Positions 43,507 to 52,091 of a stretch of DNA of 52,561 bases are shown here, in pieces. A program made the translations under genes and the position numbers. The stretch covers positions 1 through 52,561 of the forward strand of contig NDWU01000011.1 of the NCBI GenBank assembly GCA_003056285.1, read 5' to 3'. Source of the stretch: Candidatus Terraquivivens tikiterensis. GTDB taxonomy: Archaea; Thermoproteota; Nitrososphaeria_A; Caldarchaeales; Wolframiiraptoraceae. Under the pieces are notes generated by a model. The model worked only from the letters and a program-made list of their open reading frames with translations, had not been told where the DNA came from and ran no database searches. Numbering within the stretch: position 1 is the first letter of the stretch; each line of letters starts with the position of its first letter.

Positions 43507-44400
43507 ATGTCTTTACAGGACCTTGTTAGAAGGCTTGGCGAGCTCACGGAAGAAGACTATTGCGTACTCTCCATCATGGAGAGGAACCTAAGCAAGTTTC
43601 GTGAGGTCCCTTACGAGCTCATGCTACAGGCGGTCAAGTTCAGCGAGGCAAAGCTGGAGAGAAGCCTGGCTAAGCTTCACTACCTAGGGCTTATTTGGAG
43701 CCCAAAGGGCAAGAAGGTATCATACGTATTGAACTACCTTGGCCTGGATGCGCTTGCCCTGAGAACGCTCTCGTCAAGGGGAATAGTCTCCGGATTGGGC
43801 ATACCGGTAGGTGTTGGGAAGGAGGCCGACGTCTACGACGCGATAAGCCGCGAGGGGAAGAGACTCGCCGTGAAGTTTTTCAGGATCGGAAGGCCAAGCT
43901 TTAAAAAGTATGAAAGGGTTAGAGAGTACCTAACCAAAGCCCACAACTACCTTGAGGCCTCCATCAGGGCCGCGTACATGGAATTTAAGGCCTTGTCAAG
44001 GCTGGCTGGAAGGGTACCGGTTCCAGTGCCGGTCTACAGGACGAGGCACGTCGTCGTGACGGAGCTTTTCGAGGGCGTGGAGCTTGCGTCCCTCTCTAAG
44101 CTGGAGGATGCTGAGGGCACTTTGCTGAAGATACTAGACGCCATCAAATCCGCCTACGATGCTGGCGTTGTTCACAGGGACCTTAGCGCATACAACGTCC
44201 TGGTTAGGCCCGATGGTGAAATAATGCTGATAGATTGGCCCCAGTGGGTGGAGATAGAGCACCCCCAAGCATCCTTCTACTTAAAAAGAGACGTCGAGAA
44301 CATCTTGAGCTTTTTCGCTAGGAAATGGAACGTCCGGAACATACCTACGGAATATGAGAAGATTATTAGCGACCTCGTCAAGAAAAGCATTAATATATAG
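43507..44400 (+). CDS. rio2: RIO2-type atypical protein kinase
   Basis: A 297-residue protein: an N-terminal winged helix (about 1-90) followed by a RIO kinase domain. GVGKEADVYDA is the nucleotide loop, VHRDLSAYNVLV the catalytic loop (Asp and Asn kept) and LIDWPQWVEI the metal loop. RIO2 acts in the late maturation of the small ribosomal subunit. It follows ileS in an apparent operon. Confidence 0.93.
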   Translation: MSLQDLVRRLGELTEEDYCVLSIMERNLSKFREVPYELMLQAVKFSEAKLERSLAKLHYLGLIWSPKGKKVSYVLNYLGLDALALRTLSSRGIVSGLGIPVGVGKEADVYDAISREGKRLAVKFFRIGRPSFKKYERVREYLTKAHNYLEASIRAAYMEFKALSRLAGRVPVPVPVYRTRHVVVTELFEGVELASLSKLEDAEGTLLKILDAIKSAYDAGVVHRDLSAYNVLVRPDGEIMLIDWPQWVEIEHPQASFYLKRDVENILSFFARKWNVRNIPTEYEKIISDLVKKSINI

Positions 44401-44430
44401 AATGCGATAGACGGTTAGGGTCAGGGCGGC

Positions 44431-45111
44431 ATGGGTTTTTCTAAAGCGTCCATAGCGCTGTGCGTCGCGGGCATAGCCGTTGCCCTAGTACCTACGGTTC
44501 TTTACATAGCGTATTCGCAAGAGCTCAGCTTTTTGAAGATGCTGGAGGTCGAGGTGGTGAGCGGCATACCGGTGTACTTGGGGCTTTCGTTCTTGGGGGT
44601 CATATTGACGATCGTAGGGCTGGTAACTTTTGTAAGGGCGATAAGGCGCGAGCAGGGGCCTAGCCTCCCCTATGCCGGGGCAAGGCCCATGCCCACGGCC
44701 GTAAGTAGGCCGACGCAGGTAAGGAGGCCTTCTGCCCAGCAGCAACCTACGACCAAGTCGCTCGATGAGTTGGTCAGTTCTATAGAGAAAGAGTTGGAGG
44801 AGGTCGTGCAGAAGGCCTCCGTCGAGCACCCCTCACCGCAGGTACAACCCCAGAGGCCAGCCACGGCCATAAAGGTCGTCACGATGGGTATGGACGAGGT
44901 GTGCCCATCATGCGGTGCCGTGAACCCTTTGGGGCAGAAGGTATGCGCAGAGTGCGGAGCCGATATCTACGTCGAGGACCCTAACCTTCCGGCTTGCCCG
45001 GTATGCGGTGCGCCGCTAAAAAGCCCACACAAGATATCCGACAAGGTATACGTCTGCAGGGTATGCTTCAGCGAGTTGGAGATACCAAAAGAGGTTTCGA
45101 AAAAGCTTTAA
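44431..45111 (+). CDS. Membrane protein with two zinc ribbons
   Basis: A 226-residue protein with two N-terminal membrane helices (about 7-27 and 47-70), a Pro/Gln-rich linker, an acidic helix (SLDELVSSIEKELEEVVQ), then two zinc ribbons: CPSCG...CAECG and CPVCG...CRVC. The zinc part would face the cytoplasm or the other side by charge. Family unknown. It lies between RIO2 and LSm on the same strand and may be co-expressed. Confidence 0.72.
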   Translation: MGFSKASIALCVAGIAVALVPTVLYIAYSQELSFLKMLEVEVVSGIPVYLGLSFLGVILTIVGLVTFVRAIRREQGPSLPYAGARPMPTAVSRPTQVRRPSAQQQPTTKSLDELVSSIEKELEEVVQKASVEHPSPQVQPQRPATAIKVVTMGMDEVCPSCGAVNPLGQKVCAECGADIYVEDPNLPACPVCGAPLKSPHKISDKVYVCRVCFSELEIPKEVSKKL

Positions 45112-45151
45112 GTATGCTTAAAATCATGTAGGATGGAGTGGCGTGACCTGT

Positions 45152-45394
45152 ATGCCGACTGTTGAGAGACCTTTGACGGTCATCGCCAAGTATCTTAACA
45201 AGCCCGTCAAGGTCGTCTTGAAGAACGACCTAGTCTACGGCGGAATGATGGTAGAGTGCGACAGTTACATGAACCTCGTGATCGACAAGGCCGCCGAGTA
45301 CCAGGGCGATGGCAAGAAGGTACAGTACCAAAAAGTGCTGATACGGGGGAACAACATAATCTACATACAGCTAACTCCCGTTTTAGAGGATTAA
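45152..45394 (+). CDS. Archaeal LSm (Sm-like) RNA-binding protein
   Basis: An 80-residue Sm-fold protein. Sm1 motif includes KPVKVVLKNDLVYGGMMVECDSYMNLVI and the Sm2 motif is VLIRGNNIIYIQL. Such proteins form seven-member rings that bind U-rich RNA. I prefer the ATG at 45152 to the GTG at 45143; a CTTAAAATC promoter-like box lies about 30 bases before it. Confidence 0.93.
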   Translation: MPTVERPLTVIAKYLNKPVKVVLKNDLVYGGMMVECDSYMNLVIDKAAEYQGDGKKVQYQKVLIRGNNIIYIQLTPVLED

Positions 45395-45434
45395 TTGTGG
45401 GCATTAGATTTATACCCTGGATGTCCGCTGAACG

Positions 45435-46679
45435 ATGGCGGGAATTGGCGTGGGCTGCAACATAATCGTCGAACCGCTGAAGCATAAGCCCGTTAGTCAG
45501 CATGCCTGCGAGTTCGTCGAGAGGAAAGGCTTGGGCCACCCAGATTACATAATAGACTCTGCATGCGAGGCCGCGAGCGTAGCGCTATCTAAGTACTACA
45601 TTCAAAATTTTGGGAAGATCCTCCACCATAACGTTGACAAGGGTCTGCTGGTAGGAGGCAGGGCAACCCCGTGGTTCGGCGGCGGTACTGTTGACCTGCC
45701 GATCTACATACTTGTAGCCGGCCGTGCGACGGTCGAGGTGAACAGCCCGACAGGTAAAACGAGGATACCCGTGGAGGAGATAATGATGGAGGCCGTCAAG
45801 GATTTCATCAGGAAAAACTTTAGGTTCCTTGATGCTGAGAAGCATGCTGTTATAGATTTTAAGGTAAGACAAGGCTCGGCCGACCTTAGGTCCATCGTAG
45901 AGGCATCCGATGAGATGCCGCTGGCAAACGACACATCCTTCGGCGTTGGATATGCCCCAATGACCCAGTTGGAGAAGCTCGTTTACGAGTGCGAGAGGAT
46001 GATAAATTCCAAGGATTTTAAAAGGGAGATCCCAGCTAGCGGGGAAGACTGCAAGGTCATGGGCTTACGTATAGGCAAGAAGATACGCTTAACGGTCGCT
46101 GACGGCATAGTGAGCAGCCTTACGCGCAACGTAGACGAATACAAAGCGACGAAGGAGGCTATAAGGGAGAAGGTCCTGGACCTTGCATCGAGGCATGCTA
46201 GCGACTTCGACGTCGAGGTTTACGTAAACACGGCCGACGTGTTTGGCAAGCGTCCAGAAGAGGATGTAGTTTACCTAACGGTCACCGGAACTTCCGCCGA
46301 GGCTGGCGACGACGGCAACACGGGCAGGGGCAACAGGGTCAACGGCCTTATAACCCCGAACAGGCAGATGTCTTTGGAGGCTACAGCCGGGAAGAACCCA
46401 GTGTCGCACGTGGGAAAGATATACAACGTAGCCGCCAAGCTGATGGCGGAGAGGATATACGAGGAGACAAAAGGCGTTGAGGAGGTTTACGTGAAGATGC
46501 TCAGCCAGATAGGTAAACCGATAGACAAGCCGCAGGTAGTCTCGGTCGAATACATACCATCTGGCGGATGTAGCGAGAACAGCCTCAACTACGAGATCAC
46601 GGAGATAGTGAACGAGGGCTTGAGGAACATCAAAGAGATAACAAAGATAGTCTTAGAGGGAAAGACAACGCTCTTCTAA
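45435..46679 (+). CDS. mat: S-adenosylmethionine synthetase, archaeal type
   Basis: A 414-residue enzyme making SAM from ATP and methionine, in the archaeal family distinct from bacterial MetK. FVERKGLGHPDYIIDSACEAAS, HHNVDKGLLVGG and the GDDGNTGRGNRVNGLITP region are diagnostic. A TAGATTTATACC TATA box about 25 bases before the ATG implies a leaderless message. It would supply the many radical SAM enzymes and methyltransferases of the cell. Confidence 0.95.
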   Translation: MAGIGVGCNIIVEPLKHKPVSQHACEFVERKGLGHPDYIIDSACEAASVALSKYYIQNFGKILHHNVDKGLLVGGRATPWFGGGTVDLPIYILVAGRATVEVNSPTGKTRIPVEEIMMEAVKDFIRKNFRFLDAEKHAVIDFKVRQGSADLRSIVEASDEMPLANDTSFGVGYAPMTQLEKLVYECERMINSKDFKREIPASGEDCKVMGLRIGKKIRLTVADGIVSSLTRNVDEYKATKEAIREKVLDLASRHASDFDVEVYVNTADVFGKRPEEDVVYLTVTGTSAEAGDDGNTGRGNRVNGLITPNRQMSLEATAGKNPVSHVGKIYNVAAKLMAERIYEETKGVEEVYVKMLSQIGKPIDKPQVVSVEYIPSGGCSENSLNYEITEIVNEGLRNIKEITKIVLEGKTTLF

Positions 46680-46713
46680 AAGCATACGCATGTACCCTCG
46701 CTCTTGACGGCTT

Positions 46714-48069
46714 TTATGCCGGCAGGTTCAGAAATCTTAGGATTGTTATGTATGCTTCGTTTTTTACCGGAAACCATATGAGGAACCAAACGAGCTGGGC
46801 AGAAACGATCGCCGTCAGCAACGTCGTCATCCATCCGCCCCATTCCTTGAACCTGCCTAAGCCGATTGCGAGGGCCGGTACGGTTGCGTAGAAGTAAAAC
46901 GGAAAGACCCAACGCTTTAGTATGTGCGCAACCGGAAAGTATGGCAAGTAAGTAGACGCCATCCAGCTTAGAAGCAGCGTCTCCCCGAAGATTGGCTGCC
47001 CCCTCTTTAAGTTAAGGAAAAGCCTGTACGCGTATACTGGAACGAGGAGCCACGTTGACCACCATAGAGGGCTGTAAATCCCCCAGTAGGAGACAGGGTG
47101 GTAAACGGCAGAGTCTAGCCTGACGGTCTCTACGTAGTAGGGTGCTGGCTTAAAGGGGCTTATCGGGTTTATCCACGATAACGGCATAGCCACTTCCGAC
47201 GGGTCCGTGTACCTGAGCGCGCTGTGGTAGCTCAGCATGAAGGCGATATGCTCGAGGGGCGTCCTGAAGGCACCGTACGCATAATCGTATGCCCACAACC
47301 CAAGGAGAAAAATAGAAGCCGCCAGCGGAAGAGCTTTACAGAGCCTCTTGAGCGAAAGCAGAAGCCTGTCCCGCCTGCTTACCCCTTCCCTAAGGCTTTG
47401 TGCTATGACGATTACTAAGATCGGGCCAAGCATGTTCAGGAAGCTAAGCTTGCAGAGCAGGGATAGGCCAACGAAAGTACCCGCCAGAGCGTAACTCTTC
47501 CTGAGGGAAAAGTAAACCGCGAGGAGCATGAACGTAAGAGCTGGCGCGTCCAGCATAGCTATCGAGCTCAAGTTGAAGGACATGACGTCCGTGGCAAACA
47601 GCAATGATGCAAAGTGCCCGGCCGACCTTTTATTGGAGAGCTTCTGGGCTATGAGGCCGACCAACATCACCGATAGGGCACCAAAGAACGCTACGAATAC
47701 CCTCCATCCCGCCGCGTTGCCGACACCATCGCCAAGGAGCAGCATGCCCGCCATGATGATGAACTTTGAGAGGGGTGGGTGCTCGTTGTTCGCCGCCTCG
47801 CCCCTCATCAGCTTCCTTACGGCTGGAATGTAGTGGGCCTCGTCGAAGACGAAGTTGCAGCCCTCTCCCCTCATACCCATACATGCCTCTGGTGGTGCAG
47901 AGGGGCTTGGGATGTTCACTATCAGCAGCTTGACCGCTAGCGTTGCGAGCGTCAGCATCAGGATGAAGTGTTTTTGGAGGAAACCGTAAACCCAATTCAG
48001 GTATGCGGTCAACGGAGAAATCTTAGGATGCAGCTTTCTCCAGCTTTCATCCGAGCATTTTTGCCACAT
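46714..48069 (-). CDS. PMT-family (dolichyl-phosphate-mannose-protein mannosyltransferase-like) glycosyltransferase
   Basis: A 451-residue membrane protein with about ten helices. The first outside loop carries FDEAHYIPAVRKLMRGE followed by NEHPPLSKFII, the DE...HPP pattern of GT39/PMT enzymes that take sugars from a lipid carrier. A second conserved Arg/Trp region follows (LKRWVFPFYFYATVPAL). It probably glycosylates surface proteins. Its start overlaps the elp3 end by 23 bases, which suggests coupling though the functions differ. Confidence 0.82.
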   Translation of the reverse strand: MWQKCSDESWRKLHPKISPLTAYLNWVYGFLQKHFILMLTLATLAVKLLIVNIPSPSAPPEACMGMRGEGCNFVFDEAHYIPAVRKLMRGEAANNEHPPLSKFIIMAGMLLLGDGVGNAAGWRVFVAFFGALSVMLVGLIAQKLSNKRSAGHFASLLFATDVMSFNLSSIAMLDAPALTFMLLAVYFSLRKSYALAGTFVGLSLLCKLSFLNMLGPILVIVIAQSLREGVSRRDRLLLSLKRLCKALPLAASIFLLGLWAYDYAYGAFRTPLEHIAFMLSYHSALRYTDPSEVAMPLSWINPISPFKPAPYYVETVRLDSAVYHPVSYWGIYSPLWWSTWLLVPVYAYRLFLNLKRGQPIFGETLLLSWMASTYLPYFPVAHILKRWVFPFYFYATVPALAIGLGRFKEWGGWMTTLLTAIVSAQLVWFLIWFPVKNEAYITILRFLNLPA

Positions 48070-49642
48070 ACGGCCCCTCCTTTACGTACCCGTGCCTATA
48101 ATAGTACTCCCTGACACCAACACCGCTTATGACGACGACCTTTCTGCACCCTTCTCTAACCGCGATCCCCTCTGCCTCAGAGAGTAGCCTTGAGCCAATG
48201 CCCCTATGCTGCCAGCTAGCATCCGACGGCTTACTCCCTACGGGGGTCATCCGCCCGTATACGTGCAACTCCCTTACCAAGGCCGCGCCCTTCAACTCTG
48301 GCCTTAACGGTTCCGACGGTATCCTTAACCTGATGAAACCTAGGATTATGTCTTTCTTCACGTCCTCGTATGAGAGAAAGTACTCCAGACCTCTTGACGC
48401 CTCGTATTCCAGAACCTTTAGCTCTACGCTTTCCATGTCCGGATATATTCCCTCCTTCAGGGCCTTATGCCCAGCCTCCCGGCACCTTATACACCTGCAT
48501 GGCCGGCCTTCGGCCTTCAGCTTTCCCTCGACGATTTCCCTTAAGTTGTATAACCTGTTTCCTGCGACCGCCAGCCGTAACGGTATTTCCCTCTGGACCC
48601 TGAGTATCCTCACGTAAGGAGGCACCATGCTGAACCACTCGCAGAGGAGGTTAACGAGCTCCTCGTCGTCGTAGGGCCTGTACTTACCATCCAGCCACAT
48701 CCTGTAGAGCTCCGTGTCCGGAAGGACAAGCGTCGGGTAGATCTTCAGCATGTCGGGCCTGAAGTCAGGATTCCCGAATATCTCTTTGAACATATCCAGG
48801 TCCTTCTCGTAGCTTGAGCCTGGGAGGTTTGGCATAACGTGGTAGCATACCTTGAACGCCAGATCCTTCAACGTTCTCGTGGACTTGATAACGTCGGCAA
48901 CAGTATGCCCCCTCTTACAAACAGCATAGATTTCGTCATCGAGCGCTTGGACGCCCAGCTCAACCCTCGTGACGCCCATCTCTAGGAGGGCGTTAGCCTG
49001 CTCCAGGGAGACGCAGTCCGGCCTTGTCTCAACGGTAATTCCGGATACCCTCCTACTGCTGGATTCTGCCTTAGCCAAAGCCTCTTCGAGCGTCGCCGCT
49101 TCCAGACCGGCTATGGCTTCTAGGCAACGCTTCAGAAAGCTGCGCTGGAAATCGAGGGGAAAGGCCGTGAATGTACCGCCTATTACTATGAGCTCAACCT
49201 TGTCGACATCGTGGCCCATTGAGCACAAGGTTTCAACCTTCCTCTTTGCCTGGAGGTAGGGATCGTACGAACTCATGCTGGCAAGCTTGACGGCGGCCTC
49301 CTCGCCGGTGTAGCTCTGCGGCGTGCCGCGCTCAATACCACCTGGACAGTAGACGCACCTGCCGTGCGGGCATCTGCTGGGCGGGGTGACGACTGTGATA
49401 ATAGATACTCCGGAGGCTGTCCTGATGGGCTTAACCCTTAGTATGCGGGCAAGCTCCCTCCTCTCGCTTTCCTCAGCAACAGCCCTTAGCATTTCCAAGT
49501 TCGACGGTACATAGCCAAGGTTCAGCTCCTTGGCGAGCGACAGCTTAAGGCTTGAAACGTCGACGCCCATGCTTCCCCGGTACCTTTCCATGAAGGCTTT
49601 TACGAAATCCCTTACCACCTCTTCCTTCGCCTCCGCCTTCAT
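48047..49642 (-). CDS. elp3: Elp3 tRNA wobble-uridine acetyltransferase
   Basis: About 531 residues. A radical SAM domain with CPHGRCVYCPGG is followed by VELGVQALDDEIY and a zinc region (CRCIRCREAGH); the C-terminal part is a GNAT acetyltransferase with WQHRGIGSRLLSEAEGIA. Elp3 forms the 5-carboxymethyl group on U34 of tRNAs from acetyl-CoA and SAM. I use the ATG at 49642 (MKAEAKEEVV); the frame extends to 49678. Confidence 0.95.
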   Translation of the reverse strand: MKAEAKEEVVRDFVKAFMERYRGSMGVDVSSLKLSLAKELNLGYVPSNLEMLRAVAEESERRELARILRVKPIRTASGVSIITVVTPPSRCPHGRCVYCPGGIERGTPQSYTGEEAAVKLASMSSYDPYLQAKRKVETLCSMGHDVDKVELIVIGGTFTAFPLDFQRSFLKRCLEAIAGLEAATLEEALAKAESSSRRVSGITVETRPDCVSLEQANALLEMGVTRVELGVQALDDEIYAVCKRGHTVADVIKSTRTLKDLAFKVCYHVMPNLPGSSYEKDLDMFKEIFGNPDFRPDMLKIYPTLVLPDTELYRMWLDGKYRPYDDEELVNLLCEWFSMVPPYVRILRVQREIPLRLAVAGNRLYNLREIVEGKLKAEGRPCRCIRCREAGHKALKEGIYPDMESVELKVLEYEASRGLEYFLSYEDVKKDIILGFIRLRIPSEPLRPELKGAALVRELHVYGRMTPVGSKPSDASWQHRGIGSRLLSEAEGIAVREGCRKVVVISGVGVREYYYRHGYVKEGPYVAKMLG

Positions 49643-49705
49643 CCCGCTACGACGATGGATGGCGCTCTGATTTAACATTGTGAGCCTGGAATCCCATACC
49701 CTTCA

Positions 49706-49875
49706 GCTCTATGATGGGAGCGAGGGCCTATATTTTTCCCGGCTTTTCCAGCCTGGGCATCGGGGCGGATGGGCACCAACATGGAGGCAGCACCCCGTAA
49801 AGCCGGGGTGCCGCGATGGCAGGGGCGGATAGGAGGGTTGGTATTAGCGGCAGCCAACGAGACGGGAAGCCGACG
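49706..49875 (+). repeat. Intergenic repeat element, copy C
   Basis: It lies opposite to its flanking genes. Box 1 (49713-49740) reads GATGGGAGCGA then CTATATTTTTCCC; box 2 (49782-49806) reads TGGAGGCAGCAC then CCCGTAAAGCCGG; box 3 (49846-49871) reads AGCGG CA GCCAA CGAGA CGGGAAGCC. Order and spacing match copy A. Folds: GCACCCCG (49790-49797) with CGGGGTGC (49804-49811), 8 pairs around TAAAGC; GTTGG/CCAAC; CGAGA/TCTCG. A TATA box in box 1 could make an RNA of about 140 bases. Confidence 0.5.
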
Positions 49876-49890
49876 CTCTCGTAGCCCACC

Positions 49891-50919
49891 TTATCCGTCC
49901 CTCAAAACAGGCGAGACCTCGGATTTCAGCAGTGCCATAGCCTTCTGCGGGTCAGGTCCGATGGGCGGCCCGATGAGTATGTGCTCATAGCCAACGGAGC
50001 GGATACCAAGAAGCCTCTCGGCTACCTGAGCAGGTGTTCCATAAACCGCGAACTTATCAGCATAGCTTTCGATGAGGCGCTTGGCTTCTTGGAAGTCCAT
50101 GCGCACAATAGCCGACCTAATCCTCGACGCCCTCTCCACGCTTACACCCAACCGTTCGAGAACCGCGTCGTTCGAGCCCGCGAGTATGTATGCGGCATAC
50201 GGTAATGCCGCCTTTTTTGCGAGCGAGGGGTCATCGGAGATTGACACTGGGACATGGGCGACCACATCCAAGTCGGAGGGGTTCCTTCCTGCATCTAGGC
50301 TCGTGCGGTATATCAGCATACGAGCGGACCTTAAGGCTTCCTCGTCGGAGAAGTTTACGAGTATCCCGTCGGCAAGGCGTGCCGCCATCCTAAGCATGCC
50401 GTCGCCCTGGGCGCCCACGTATACTGGGAAATTGTCCGGATGTCCAAAGCTTATCTTCGCGCCGACTAGCTTGAACGAGTGGCTGGAGATATCCACGGAC
50501 TCACCCCTCAACAGCTTTTTGATGGCGAGCAAAGCATCCTTTACGACCCTTACGGGGCTCGACCTTTCGATGCCAAGCTGCGCGAGGCTTAGGGCGTCGC
50601 CTGCGCCTATGCCGCAGACGACCCTGCCCTTTGCCAAATCGGCCAAGGTCAGGACGGCTTGGGCTATGTATGCTGGGTGGTGTACGTATGGGTTGAGGAT
50701 CCCTGGTCCTATCCTGGCCCGATTGGTAGCAGAGGCTACAACGGCTAAGGAGACTAGGACGTTTCTGTTCTGGTAGTGGTCGCTTATCCAGATCGTATCG
50801 AAGCCAAGCTCATCTGCAAGCCCGGCCATGCTTTTGAGCGTGAGAACGGGCCACTTCGGCGCGAACTCTACTGAGAGCTTGACAGCCAAGGCGTCCCACC
50901 CTTTACCGACGTTGTCCAA
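49891..50919 (-). CDS. LLM-class F420-dependent oxidoreductase (Mer-like)
   Basis: A 342-residue luciferase-like TIM barrel. ELGFDTIWISDHYQNRN, RARIGPGILNPYVHHPAYIAQA and KGRVVCGIGAGD match the F420-dependent methylenetetrahydromethanopterin reductase branch, used also by non-methanogens for other substrates. HPDNFPVYVGAQGDGMLRMAARLADG is the later cofactor segment. The cell should therefore make F420. The start is a TTG at 50919; a shorter start is possible. Confidence 0.87.
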   Translation of the reverse strand: MDNVGKGWDALAVKLSVEFAPKWPVLTLKSMAGLADELGFDTIWISDHYQNRNVLVSLAVVASATNRARIGPGILNPYVHHPAYIAQAVLTLADLAKGRVVCGIGAGDALSLAQLGIERSSPVRVVKDALLAIKKLLRGESVDISSHSFKLVGAKISFGHPDNFPVYVGAQGDGMLRMAARLADGILVNFSDEEALRSARMLIYRTSLDAGRNPSDLDVVAHVPVSISDDPSLAKKAALPYAAYILAGSNDAVLERLGVSVERASRIRSAIVRMDFQEAKRLIESYADKFAVYGTPAQVAERLLGIRSVGYEHILIGPPIGPDPQKAMALLKSEVSPVLRDG

Positions 50920-51020
50920 CTTGAGGGGAAAAGGATGCCTTTAAAGCTATGTCCAAAAGCGTATTCGACTTCCGGCATCACGATGAAACAGTTATATCTC
51001 TACAGGCTTCCTAGAATCGC

Positions 51021-51734
51021 GTGTTCGTCTCGAAAAGGGCGATCGTGAAAGGATACCTATGCCAAGGATGTCATGTGCTCGGTAGAAGCTACATCGGGGA
51101 TGGTACCTTCATAGACGCCAACGTTACCGTAGGCTACCCATCCAAGGACAAGCTCATGAAGGCGGAGTTCAAAGGTCGCCAGGTGCTGGAAGTTTTGGAC
51201 GAGCTGAGCAACGGTGCCAAGATAGGCGAGAGGTGCATCGTGAGACGCGGCACGATCATCTACGACGATGTAGAGATAGGGACGGGCGTGCAGATGGGCC
51301 ATAACGTTCTCGTGAGGTCAGGCTCGTACATAGGGGATGGTTGCATCATAGGTACTGGAACCCAGCTCGATGGTTCTGTGAGGCTCGGTAAGAACGTCAG
51401 GATAGAATCGATGGTATACTTGCCGCACTTAACAGAAATAGGCGACGACGTATTCCTAGGACCGTGCGTTATGGTGACTAACGATCTGTATCCACCAAGC
51501 AAAAGGCTCATCGGGGTTCATATAGAGGATGGCGCTTCGATAGGCTGCGGGGCGATCCTTCTGGCCGGCATAAGGGTTGGGAGGGGCTCTGTCGTAGCCG
51601 CCGGTGCCGTGGTTACGAGGGACGTACCGCCAGGCGTCGTCGTAAAGGGTGTCCCTGCCAGAATACACGAAAGCAAGGACGAATTTCTGATGAAGAAGTC
51701 GGATTACGAGGCCAAAAAGTCCAAGAGCTTTTAA
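51021..51734 (+). CDS. Hexapeptide-repeat acyltransferase
   Basis: A 237-residue left-handed beta-helix protein with many [LIV]-G-x4 turns (YIGDGTFIDANVTVG, GVQMGHNVLVRSGSYIGDGCIIG, SIGCGAILLAGIRVG) and the closing VVTRDVPPGVVVKGVPAR common to sugar N- or O-acetyltransferases. A loop insert at ~40-65 is charged. It probably acylates a nucleotide sugar for surface glycans, which fits the PMT-like gene nearby. The start is a GTG at 51021. Confidence 0.85.
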   Translation: MFVSKRAIVKGYLCQGCHVLGRSYIGDGTFIDANVTVGYPSKDKLMKAEFKGRQVLEVLDELSNGAKIGERCIVRRGTIIYDDVEIGTGVQMGHNVLVRSGSYIGDGCIIGTGTQLDGSVRLGKNVRIESMVYLPHLTEIGDDVFLGPCVMVTNDLYPPSKRLIGVHIEDGASIGCGAILLAGIRVGRGSVVAAGAVVTRDVPPGVVVKGVPARIHESKDEFLMKKSDYEAKKSKSF

Positions 51735-51817
51735 AAAGTGACTTTACGGTCAAGGATGGGGTTCTGAGCTAAGTTTGTAATCCGCACTTTATTGTATCCT
51801 TAATAAATAAGAAGGTA

Positions 51818-51839
51818 AAACTGCCGTTCTCAGCAGTTT
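51818..51839. repeat. Hairpin AAACTGC/GCAGTTT before the transposon genes
   Basis: A perfect 7-base inverted repeat with an 8-base loop, 84 bases after the acyltransferase stop and 46 bases before the HTH gene. It may be a terminator or lie at the left end of the transposon. Confidence 0.4.
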
Positions 51840-51852
51840 CAAAACAGATAAG

Positions 51853-51864
51853 CTTAAATAAAAC
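51853..51864 (+). promoter_or_regulatory. TATA box for the HTH-TnpB pair
   Basis: AGCTTAAATAAAACTT lies about 27 bases before the ATG at 51885, so the message would be leaderless. Confidence 0.5.
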
Positions 51865-51884
51865 TTATTTCCTATATTACCTTA

Positions 51885-52091
51885 ATGGCTTACGAGGAAC
51901 TCATTACTCCTAAGGAGGCTAGGGCTCTACTAAAGGTGAGCAACAAGACTTTGTGGTCATGGTACAAGAAGGGCTTGATAAGGGCTGTTAGGCTTCCGAG
52001 CGGGAAGCTCCGCTACTACAAGAGCGACATCGAGAAGATTCTGAGGGGTGGCGAGAGTGGAGGCCATCAAGGCGGTAGCGTTCAAGCATAG
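51885..52091 (+). CDS. HTH (MerR-like) protein of an IS607-type element, no recombinase domain
   Basis: A 68-residue protein. ITPKEARALLKVSNKTLWSWYKKG and RAVRLPSGKLRYYKSDIEKIL form the MerR-like winged HTH that, in IS607 TnpA, precedes a serine-recombinase domain. Here the protein stops right after the HTH, with a Gly/Ser-rich tail that overlaps the tnpB start by 35 bases. It could be a truncated TnpA or a stand-alone DNA-binding partner of TnpB. Confidence 0.8.
   Translation: MAYEELITPKEARALLKVSNKTLWSWYKKGLIRAVRLPSGKLRYYKSDIEKILRGGESGGHQGGSVQA

Noticed and set aside
49769-49990. Plus-strand 73-codon frame
   Set aside because: It runs through repeat copy C and then antisense into the LLM oxidoreductase; not a credible protein.
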